Of a stretch of DNA of 47,639 nucleotides, positions 18,901 through 24,610 are shown piece after piece. The DNA lies in assembly GCA_021806225.1 (NCBI GenBank), contig JAJZXW010000031.1, positions 1 through 47,639 of the forward strand, in the 5' to 3' direction. The translations under genes were made by a program, and so were the position numbers. This DNA is from Nitrospirota bacterium (lineage in GTDB: Bacteria > Nitrospirota > Leptospirillia > Leptospirillales > Leptospirillaceae). Every line of letters begins with the position of its first letter. The stretch's first letter is position 1. The notes beneath the pieces are model-generated. The model did no database searches. It was not told the origin of the DNA and worked only from the letters and a program-made list of their open reading frames with translations.

Positions 18901-19114
18901 GGATGATGCGTTCCATCTGCTCGCTGATTTCCATCTCGGTGTTGTAGACGTTCATACCGGGAAAGATCGTGAGAACTTCAACCTCCGGAAGGGGAATCCG
19001 CGGAAGAATCGAGACGTTCATGGAAGAGAGACTCTGAGCCCCGAGCAGAACGATCGCAAGCGCCATGGCGACAACCGTGTATGGGCTTTTGAGGGACATT
19101 TTGACCAGAAACAT
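15938..19114 (-). CDS. RND efflux pump, inner-membrane permease
   Basis: A 1058-residue proton-driven exporter with the RND layout: a first helix, a large periplasmic domain, TM2-7, a second periplasmic domain and TM8-12. Visible motifs are GRLVDDAIVVLENTNRHLEMG in TM4, with the two proton-relay aspartates, and RLRPILMTAVGTILAMIPTAIG with GSGAEEP near the end. In TM10, where AcrB has Lys940, the sequence reads GIGVSNSVLLVEFA, with Ser at the lysine position. The spread of sequence suits the hydrophobe or broad-substrate side of the superfamily but the substrate cannot be read off. ATG start with AAGGGAGA six bases upstream. It lies 50 bases downstream of its adaptor gene. Confidence 0.93.
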   Translation of the reverse strand: MFLVKMSLKSPYTVVAMALAIVLLGAQSLSSMNVSILPRIPLPEVEVLTIFPGMNVYNTEMEISEQMERIILQAPFIRSIKSESLVGISLIQVRFKSTYSLSAAVSMVTALVYSSMKYLPPGIFPPVIIPFGIAAIPIADLVLSSKELTQMQMYDIGYYNVRSQMGTVPGVAAPPVFGGLSRQTQIYVNNTALLSRGLTIWDVASALNRQNIIWPAGYAKVGTQNYNVFVNALLGPVKTIGDVPIKVEHGQPVYIKDVGVAKDSYRIQTNPVLIDGRKSVYIPVLKQSGANTIKVIDATRAAINTFYGLPKSLDISLVFDQSVYIRESVASLEREGAVGIILTALMILVFLGNVRSTFIIITSIPLSLLVGFVMLNATGQTINIMTLGGLALAIGRLVDDAIVVLENTNRHLEMGKAPAQAALDGAGEVAMPVMASTIATMIVFSPVLFLLGKGKYLFTPLAAAVAYSMMASYFVSMTLVPVLSAWFLKPESAYRNSRSLFRRGVIRFNEYFDRFKKIYRTYLKIALRHRGPVSTLIFLAFVGSFFLFARIGSEYFPPDDTGAFIIQMRLPDGSRQELTLAAATKVDAAIRRIIPQKDIQHIVANVGVRIGWDAMYTTNLWTHMAFVLVQLNPSNERKRSMWDYQRELRPYLAAHFPNIEFDFESSSIITQILAGSGEAPIDIQILGHSYRKLGRIAHDIADHIRTYPGTTDVRVKQNFHYPAFKVDVDRNKAQFLGVSEADAERNIITSLVTDMAIGENFWVDQSTGNPYFLTAQYPEDKINSMDAIANILIRQLNGADYTESGAKNPPIYLRDIADFHRITAPPAIFHYNVERVVDILVNVTHAPGISLGGVGNRIDHYLAHYKLPHGYSWRESGMLASMHRSFSSMGLAVLLALALVYLALVAQFQSFLDPFIIMMSVPFGLIGVFAMLYATGTGINVESLIGVIMDIGIGVSNSVLLVEFAIRLRAQGAPIYRAVVEAGSTRLRPILMTAVGTILAMIPTAIGMGVGSGAEEPLARAVIGGLMVMTVLTLVQVPIFYVILHTWAEKWKARGAGR

Positions 19115-19164
19115 GAACTGTCTCCCTTTTCCGTTGGGCCCGGTCTATCCGGAAGGCGTCGTAC

Positions 19165-20247
19165 CTAGAAAATTGTCTTGTGAAGCTTTACGAGGACGGT
19201 TTCAGATCCGTCGAGCCCCTGGAGAATCTCGGTGTAGTCCCCGTTCCGATAGCCCACCACCACGGGAAGCTTGACCTTTTTTCCGTCCCGGAGGACATAG
19301 ATGAAATTTCCGTGGCGTTCCTCGATCACCGCCATATGGTGGACGGAGAGGACGTGGGGATAGACATGCAGCCGGATCCGGGCATCCACGAACATGCCTG
19401 GCTGAAGGAGGTGCCGGGGATTGTCGACATCGATCTCGGTCCGCATCGTGCGCGTTTCCGGATTGAGCCGGAAAGCGTACCGGGTGACCCGGGCCTTGAA
19501 AAGCTGGCCCGGAAGTCCTTGCGCCCGGAGCTCCGTGGGCAATCCCCGCTTGACGAACCGGACGAAATGCTCAGGAACGCCGACATAAAGACGCATTTCG
19601 TCGACATCCGTGATCTTGACGATGGGAAGGGCGGGAGTGGTCCCCCCCGTTCCCCGGGAGACGAGGTTCCAGGGATCCACATAGCGGTGTGTGATGAGGC
19701 CGGTGAAGGGGGCGACAATCGTCTTGTAGCGGACAAGAGAATGGTAATAGCTCGCCTGGGCTTCGCGCTCCTTCCAGCGCGCCTCGGCCATCTGGACCCG
19801 CTGAAGGGAGATGACCCGGGGGTCGTCCTTCCAGACGCGGTATTTCCGGAGAAAGGTGATGTGCGCGATCTCGGCTTCAGCCAGCGCCCGCTGCCAGCTC
19901 TGGTAGAGCTCCGGATCATAGATGTATCCCAGAACCTGTCCCCGGGTGACCCAGTCTCCCTTGTCGACATTTAAAAACTTGAGGTACCCCGGAACATGGC
20001 CATAGACGATCGCTTTCCGGAAGCCGTGGATCACTCCGGGAATCGAGGTCCAGAGTTCGAAATGGCGGTAGCGGACGCGGCCGGGCCGGTAGCGGGAAGG
20101 GTCGTAGGGAAGCGCGGTTTTTTCGAGGATGGGTTGGGAAGAAGTCGGGCCCGGCTTGCGGGAGACGTAGAACAGGCCGGAAACCAGGACGAGAAGGAGC
20201 AGACCTCCCACGAGAATGCGATTTTTTCTGGAAAGCGTCAGTCTCAC
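19165..20247 (-). CDS. RND efflux periplasmic adaptor (first copy)
   Basis: A 360-residue membrane-fusion protein with a short cytoplasmic N-tail, one membrane helix (about 10-28) and lipoyl/hairpin/beta-barrel domains. It carries HVPGYLKFLNVDKGDWV, DPELYQSWQRALAEAEI, YKTIVAPFTGLITHRYVDP and ETRTMRTEIDVDNPRH, closely matching the paralogue at 13447-14679. First gene of the adaptor-pump pair. Start: GTG at 20247 has GAAAG six bases upstream; a TTG at 20253 in the same frame is possible, but the frame closes just above it. Its promoter region holds three palindromic operators (20265-20319). Confidence 0.9.
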   Translation of the reverse strand: MRLTLSRKNRILVGGLLLLVLVSGLFYVSRKPGPTSSQPILEKTALPYDPSRYRPGRVRYRHFELWTSIPGVIHGFRKAIVYGHVPGYLKFLNVDKGDWVTRGQVLGYIYDPELYQSWQRALAEAEIAHITFLRKYRVWKDDPRVISLQRVQMAEARWKEREAQASYYHSLVRYKTIVAPFTGLITHRYVDPWNLVSRGTGGTTPALPIVKITDVDEMRLYVGVPEHFVRFVKRGLPTELRAQGLPGQLFKARVTRYAFRLNPETRTMRTEIDVDNPRHLLQPGMFVDARIRLHVYPHVLSVHHMAVIEERHGNFIYVLRDGKKVKLPVVVGYRNGDYTEILQGLDGSETVLVKLHKTIF

Positions 20248-20264
20248 TGCCAACTTTCAGTCGC

Positions 20265-20281
20265 TTTCATAGTCTATGAAA
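20265..20281. promoter_or_regulatory. Operator-like palindrome 1 of the RND operon
   Basis: TTTCATAGTCTATGAAA: perfect 8-base arms around one central base. It is the copy nearest the adaptor start, 17 bases upstream of the GTG, so it lies in the 5' leader. Same sequence class and 19-base spacing as the next two copies. Confidence 0.75.
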
Positions 20282-20283
20282 CA

Positions 20284-20300
20284 TTTCATGCACCATGAAA
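20284..20300. promoter_or_regulatory. Operator-like palindrome 2 of the RND operon
   Basis: TTTCATGCACCATGAAA: perfect 7-base arms around a 3-base centre. Middle copy of three, just downstream of the proposed -10 box. Compared with its neighbours the arms end in G/C instead of A/T. Confidence 0.75.
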
Positions 20301-20302
20301 GC

Positions 20303-20319
20303 TTTCATAATCTATGAAA
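20303..20319. promoter_or_regulatory. Operator-like palindrome 3 of the RND operon
   Basis: TTTCATAATCTATGAAA: perfect 7-base arms around a 3-base centre. It covers the proposed -10 box (20304-20309) and part of the spacer, so a bound dimer would block RNA polymerase. Confidence 0.75.
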
Positions 20320-20332
20320 ATTTGGTTGTCAT
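20304..20332 (-). promoter_or_regulatory. Promoter of the adaptor-RND operon
   Basis: Read on the minus strand: -35 ATGACA (20327-20332, five of six), 17-base spacer, -10 TATGAA (20304-20309, four of six). The -10 lies inside palindrome 3 and palindromes 1 and 2 follow downstream, an arrangement expected for repression by a TetR- or MarR-like dimer. No regulator gene is adjacent. Confidence 0.5.
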
Positions 20333-20618
20333 GAAGCCGGCTGAACCGGCCTCCCTATCGAATCCGTACCGTCTTCTCTCCGTCCGTCACCCGGTGATGT
20401 CCCCCCCCGGCGCATTGAAATCGTAACAGATGTGCCGCCAGAATTGGCTCAAGATTTTCTTATGGTCGACATAAACCATCTCCGTTTGAGCCCTTCAAAC
20501 TCGTCGGAATATAGCACACGCCCTTTTTGAAGTCCAGACCGGATCCCGCCCAACGATCATCGCTCATTCCGGGTCTCCCCCGAACCCTTCCCACCCCTCA
20601 GGCGAAGGGAATCCTGTT
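20333..20618. other. Intergenic stretch without a recognised gene
   Basis: The gap between the adaptor start and the DUF4384 gene totals about 365 bases; this is the part beyond the operators. It has a small GCCGG/CCGGC stem at 20336-20350. The stretch 20400-20540 is visibly lower in GC than the neighbours. A 30-codon frame on the minus strand (20387-20479, starting MVYVDHKKILSQFWRHICYD) has no good ribosome-binding site. It could be a decayed gene end, but nothing matches a family I can name. Confidence 0.4.
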
Positions 20619-21674
20619 TCATGGGCCGACCGTGTTCTTCTTTGGAGGTGGATTCCCCCGCTTTGAAAGAACCTCGTAGGGAATCACCCGGAGGCTCCAC
20701 CCTCCGGGAGGAGTGCTCGTCCCGATGGACGGGAGAATTCCCGCCAGGAAATGTTCCGTGGAAATCCTCCCGTCCCCTTCCGGCTTTTTTTCCCCGATGG
20801 CCGCAAGTTCCGGCCAGTCCGGCCTCCGGAGGGCGACGACCCAGAGATGGGCGATCCTCTTTGTTGTTCCAGGGGGGAGGGCGGCGACAAGCCGGATCGC
20901 GGTCTGAGTCTCCGGAGGAAAGACGAGGGACTTTCCAGCCGGAATCCCGTTTTTCTCATCCGGAAACGGAGCTCCCGGAAAGAGAAGCGTCGCCCCTTCT
21001 TTCCGGTCCACGTCGAAGATCCAGATCCACCCACTTTTTGTCAGGGAAAGCCGGAGCTGCAGCGCCTCCCCCTCCCGGAAAGGGCCTGCCCGTCCCGGCC
21101 CCGCGGACAGGATCCGGAATCGGGAATCCTGCCGAAAGATCCGAAGAGTCCCTTCGAGGGTCACCTGGCAGGACTGTCGGTCTCCGTTCTCCTGGCAGTC
21201 TTCGGAGACGATCCGGTAGCGGGGAAGGGGGGCCAGGGCCTTCCGGATCATCCGGGAGATCAGAGCGGGATCCCGGGCATCCGGAAGATAGGTTCGATCG
21301 TAGAAGCCCGACAGACGTGCATCAAGACGTGCGCATCGGTCGAGCCGGGCCAGGGCGTCCTGCCTTGCAAGAGCCAGAAGGCGCTCCCTCGACGGGTTCT
21401 TTTTGAGGGAGCCCGTTCCGGACATGACGAACTCCAGACGGGCCCCGGAGGCGGAAACAATCACGGAGCCGCAGGGAGAGGCAGAAGGAAAAAGTGGAGC
21501 GGGAGATGGAGACGGCCCTTTCGTCCGGGGGACTGCTGCCTGGGAAGGTGCGGGAGGCGGAGACGGCGTCGCGGCTTTTCCGGAGACGCGAGGGGAAACC
21601 GGGGTCGCGACGCACCCCGGGAGAATCAGAAGCAGTAACGAGAGGACCGACAACGGGGGAAGTGTCCGGATCAC
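20619..21674 (-). CDS. DUF4384-domain lipoprotein
   Basis: A 351-residue exported protein. The N-terminus VIRTLPPLSVLSLLLLILPGC is a lipoprotein signal with the lipobox cysteine at 21. A Pro/Ser/Ala-rich linker follows, then a segment with conserved LARQDALARLDRCARL, and a C-terminal DUF4384-like part. In that part FREGEALQLRLSLTKSGWIWIFDVDRKEGATLLFP and the later PPETQTAIRLVAA follow the family's usual beta-rich pattern. The GTG start at 21674 is preferred because a perfect AGGAGG lies nine bases upstream and it gives a clean signal peptide; the longer ATG at 21719 would add a basic 15-residue tail. DUF4384 proteins are often found with surface or secretion functions, but no function is established here. 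Monocistronic. Confidence 0.8.
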   Translation of the reverse strand: MIRTLPPLSVLSLLLLILPGCVATPVSPRVSGKAATPSPPPAPSQAAVPRTKGPSPSPAPLFPSASPCGSVIVSASGARLEFVMSGTGSLKKNPSRERLLALARQDALARLDRCARLDARLSGFYDRTYLPDARDPALISRMIRKALAPLPRYRIVSEDCQENGDRQSCQVTLEGTLRIFRQDSRFRILSAGPGRAGPFREGEALQLRLSLTKSGWIWIFDVDRKEGATLLFPGAPFPDEKNGIPAGKSLVFPPETQTAIRLVAALPPGTTKRIAHLWVVALRRPDWPELAAIGEKKPEGDGRISTEHFLAGILPSIGTSTPPGGWSLRVIPYEVLSKRGNPPPKKNTVGP

Positions 21675-21833
21675 TGGCTTTTGCCTCCTCGTCCGGTCCC
21701 GCCATTTCCGGGGAGACATGCTCGGTCTTCTTGGACAATCAATAATATTGGTGTATCCTTTTCACTGAAGAGTATCGGCTGGAAAACGGAAATTAAAAAA
21801 AATAATTTTTGTTTTTTGCCGTCTTATAACTTT

Positions 21834-21862
21834 TTGTCGTCACTATTTTCATGATCGATAAT
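21834..21862 (+). promoter_or_regulatory. Promoter of the decapeptide-repeat gene
   Basis: -35 TTGTCG (21834-21839), 17-base spacer, -10 GATAAT (21857-21862), in an AT-rich stretch with several A and T runs upstream. Transcription would start near 21869, some 30 bases before the ATG. Confidence 0.6.
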
Positions 21863-21872
21863 GAATCATTAT
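21858..21872. promoter_or_regulatory. Palindromic operator over the -10 of the repeat gene
   Basis: ATAATGAATCATTAT: perfect 7-base arms around one central base. It overlaps five of the six -10 bases and the likely transcription start. It recalls half of a Fur box (GATAATGAT...), but the spacing is shorter than the 19-base consensus, so Fur is only one candidate. Confidence 0.6.
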
Positions 21873-21899
21873 TACCTTTAAAAAAAACCGGAGGGATCA

Positions 21900-22268
21900 A
21901 TGGAACCCGGAAAGACCGCTTCGACGCTCGAAAAATTTCGCTCCTTCATGACCGAACTGTTCTATGTCCGTCCCTCCATGAACGACCTCGACCGCTTCAA
22001 GGCCCTGACGGTCGAAATGGAGCGCTTTCGGTCCTTCATGGGCGAGGTGGAAAAGTTCAAGCTCCTTCTTGCGGAAATGGATCGGTTCCGAGCCGTCTTC
22101 GTCTCCGAGCAGGATCGCATGAAAAGCCTCATGGCCGAGATGGAACGGTTCCGGAGCTTCATGGCGGAAATGGAGAAGATCCGTCCCTTCATGAGCGATC
22201 TGGAGGAGTTCCAGGGGGCCCTGGAGGAGCTTGAGCGGTTCAAGGCCTTCATGGCCGAAAAGCGCTAG
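21900..22268 (+). CDS. Decapeptide-repeat helical protein, function unknown
   Basis: A 122-residue protein I do not recognise. Residues 11-121 consist of eleven consecutive units of ten residues with the consensus [E/D]-[R/K]-F-[R/K]-x-F-M-x-E-[M/L]; unit 6 has one extra residue (61-71). Examples are ERFRSFMGEV (41-50), ERFRSFMAEM (82-91) and ERFKAFMAEK (112-121). There is no signal peptide, no cysteine and no membrane segment. The pattern of hydrophobic positions 3, 6, 7 and 10 with charged positions 1, 2, 4 and 9 implies a continuous amphipathic helix, but a ten-residue period does not match a standard heptad coiled coil. GGAGGG lies four bases before the ATG. It has its own promoter with an overlapping palindrome and is convergent with the branching-enzyme gene. 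Confidence 0.8.
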   Translation: MEPGKTASTLEKFRSFMTELFYVRPSMNDLDRFKALTVEMERFRSFMGEVEKFKLLLAEMDRFRAVFVSEQDRMKSLMAEMERFRSFMAEMEKIRPFMSDLEEFQGALEELERFKAFMAEKR

Positions 22269-22311
22269 GGAAGGCTCGTAGACCAGCCCGGCCAGGAAAG
22301 GAGACCTTCCG

Positions 22312-23901
22312 TCAGTCCAGCGGAAGAAAGACCGACATGTCGAGCTCTGGAAAGAGTGGATCCCGATCCCGGAGTTCCCGGAAGACGTCCTCCCGGTAAC
22401 GGCCGGAAACCAGCATCTCCCGGAGTGCCCAGAACTGGTAGAGGTGGCCTTTAAGTCGTTCTACGGCGTATTCGACCATCGTCTTCGTCGTCATGATGAA
22501 GGGCCAGTCCGAACTCTGCGCCAGAAGCAGCTCCCGCCCCATCTGGTTTATGATTTCCCGGTCGCGTCCCCGGTATTCCCCCGCTCTCTCGGACAGGCGG
22601 GCCATCTCCCGGGCCGCCTCGAAAAGAGGCGGATAGATCCAGTCGTTCGTTCCGTTCATCCAGAACTCATAGTAGCCGTTTTCCCCCCAGGAGGAAGGCT
22701 CTGGAGACCCTTCGGAAGCCGGAATCCCTGCGCGCACGAGCTCGACAGGGGTATGGACCTCGACCGTTTTCTGGGTGGCGACAATCCGAAAGACCTCCTC
22801 GAGAAAATTGACCCCCTCGAACCACCAGTGGCCGAAGAGTTCTGCGTCGTAGGGACATACGACCGTCGGCGTAAGATCCAGGACCCCGGCAAGGCCGCGG
22901 ACCTGAGCCGACCTCCGTTCGACGAAGTCCCGGGCGTGGGCCCTGACGCGATCCTGGGCCCAGGCCGGGTTGTAGACCTCCTTCTGGTCGGTCGGACCGG
23001 TGATCCGGTGATACTTGAGGCCGGTCATCCCACGGGGACCGTCGGTATGGAGATAGGGACGCACATAGTCGTAGTCGAGGTCGTAGCCGATGTCCCGGTA
23101 GAAGTCCCGGTAGGCAAAGTCCCCCGGATAACCCTCTTTGGCGCTCCAGACCTGGCGGGAGGATTCCGGATCGCGCCCGAAGGCCCACACACCGGCCGGC
23201 GTCACCAGAGGGGCATAGACGCCGGCGGGAGGCCTCGGATCGGCGTAGAGGAGCCCGTGTGCCTCCATAAAGAAAAAGCGGAGGCCTTCCTTCCGGAGGA
23301 TCCGGTCGAGTCCTTCGTAGTAGGCGCATTCCGGAAGCCAGATTCCCTGGGGAGCGCGCCCAAAAACCCGGCGGAAGGTCGAGACGCCGACCCGGACCTG
23401 GGCCTCCGCCGATCCCGGGACCTCCTGAAGAAAAGGCAGGAAGCCATGCGTCGCCCCACAGGTAATTCCCTCGAGAGACCCCGATTCCATGTGGCGGCGA
23501 AAGGCCCCCGGAAGGTCCCGCCCCAGATCCTGCCGATAGACCCGCTCGAGGAATTCGAGATGATCCCGGTAAAATCGGGCGACCCCCTCGAACTCCGTGC
23601 TCCGGGTCCGGACAACTTCCCGTTCCGAAAGCTCCCGAAGAAGAGAGAGGCGCTTTTCGAACCGGCCCATCAGAAGGGGGTCCCCCATCATGGAGACCAG
23701 TGTGGGGGAGAGGGTCATGGTGATCCGAAAGGGAACACCCTCCCGACCCAGCCGGTCGAACATGGCCAGAAGAGGAAGATAGGTCTCGATCAGACCTTCG
23801 AAGAACCAGTTCTCCTCGAGAAAAATTTCGTGTTCCGGGTGGCGGACGTAGGGAAGGTGCGCGTGCAGGACAAAGACAAGATTCCCCCGGTTATCGGCCA
23901 T
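22312..23901 (-). CDS. GH57 1,4-alpha-glucan branching enzyme
   Basis: Introduces alpha-1,6 branches into glycogen. The 529-residue product matches the GH57 branching enzymes of Thermus and Thermococcus. The first GH57 motif is HAHLPYVR (13-20), the nucleophile Glu191 lies in WLPECAYYEG, and the acid/base Asp352 in PYDAELFGHWWFEG; a helical DUF1957-type C-terminal domain follows. The frame is open to 24234, but ATG at 23901 with GAGGGAGG upstream and the family N-terminus set the start. It overlaps the SEC-C gene by 11 bases. Last gene of the glgC-GH57-aldolase operon. Distinct from the GH13 GlgB type, which is not seen in this window. Confidence 0.92.
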   Translation of the reverse strand: MADNRGNLVFVLHAHLPYVRHPEHEIFLEENWFFEGLIETYLPLLAMFDRLGREGVPFRITMTLSPTLVSMMGDPLLMGRFEKRLSLLRELSEREVVRTRSTEFEGVARFYRDHLEFLERVYRQDLGRDLPGAFRRHMESGSLEGITCGATHGFLPFLQEVPGSAEAQVRVGVSTFRRVFGRAPQGIWLPECAYYEGLDRILRKEGLRFFFMEAHGLLYADPRPPAGVYAPLVTPAGVWAFGRDPESSRQVWSAKEGYPGDFAYRDFYRDIGYDLDYDYVRPYLHTDGPRGMTGLKYHRITGPTDQKEVYNPAWAQDRVRAHARDFVERRSAQVRGLAGVLDLTPTVVCPYDAELFGHWWFEGVNFLEEVFRIVATQKTVEVHTPVELVRAGIPASEGSPEPSSWGENGYYEFWMNGTNDWIYPPLFEAAREMARLSERAGEYRGRDREIINQMGRELLLAQSSDWPFIMTTKTMVEYAVERLKGHLYQFWALREMLVSGRYREDVFRELRDRDPLFPELDMSVFLPLD

Positions 23902-24610
23902 GATGAGCCTCCCTCGTTTTCGGCCCGAACGGACCGGGCGGGTCTTCGATTTGTAAGCTCCTGGTTCCTCCGGAGATTTCGATAACATAATCGGGCATTG
24001 GCTGATTTGCGCGCCGAAGTCCCGCACGGATCTTCCCAAGGTCGTCGTATGGGCCTGATATGTAGAAAGGTTTTCCTTCGCGTCCGAAGACGTATCGATC
24101 CTCCCAGGGGAGCTCGGGCGCGACCAGCGGCGCAATCGTGTTCCAGTCAGGATGAGGCGTCTGCCCAAGGCGACCAGCGTAGGCGATCGCCCCCAGAACG
24201 AGGCTCCGCATCTCCTCATAGGGAACCGGCTCAATCGAAAGAGTCCCTTCTTCGTTCAAAGAACGCATTCGTTCGAGCCTCAGGACTATTTCCGCCGGAG
24301 ACCTCAGCACCGAACCGAAGGCGTCCTTCAACCCGAGAAAAAAAGGATCCACCAGAAGATTGGCCGCGATGAATCCTCCCGAGTGCAGGCGCCGAACCAG
24401 AAGGCAAAGGGCCTTTCCCAGGGTTGGCCAGTCGGAGTTGACATAACAGGCTTCGACGGGGAATTCCTGGGCGCGCCGCAACAAGGAGCCTATTTCCTCC
24501 GGAGACAGCTTCGGCTGCTGGACCGCCTGGGCCCGGCAGCAGAACTTCCATTTTTTTCCGCTTCCGCAGGGACAGGGAGCAAAGGGATCGATGGACGGAT
24601 CCGAGGTCAC
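23891..24610 (-). CDS. SEC-C zinc-motif protein, function unknown
   Basis: A 239-residue cytoplasmic protein. The N-terminus holds a SEC-C zinc-binding motif, CPCGSGKKWKFCC (residues 13-25), as in the SecA tail, YchJ and similar proteins. The remainder is alpha-helical with an acidic character and has no enzyme signature I recognise. The GTG start overlaps the aldolase stop by four bases (GTGA), and the stop overlaps the branching-enzyme start by 11 bases, so all three are coupled. SEC-C motifs commonly mediate binding to SecB, ribosomes or other partners; a role in glycogen or aldolase function would be inference from position only. Confidence 0.8.
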   Translation of the reverse strand: MTSDPSIDPFAPCPCGSGKKWKFCCRAQAVQQPKLSPEEIGSLLRRAQEFPVEACYVNSDWPTLGKALCLLVRRLHSGGFIAANLLVDPFFLGLKDAFGSVLRSPAEIVLRLERMRSLNEEGTLSIEPVPYEEMRSLVLGAIAYAGRLGQTPHPDWNTIAPLVAPELPWEDRYVFGREGKPFYISGPYDDLGKIRAGLRRANQPMPDYVIEISGGTRSLQIEDPPGPFGPKTREAHHGR

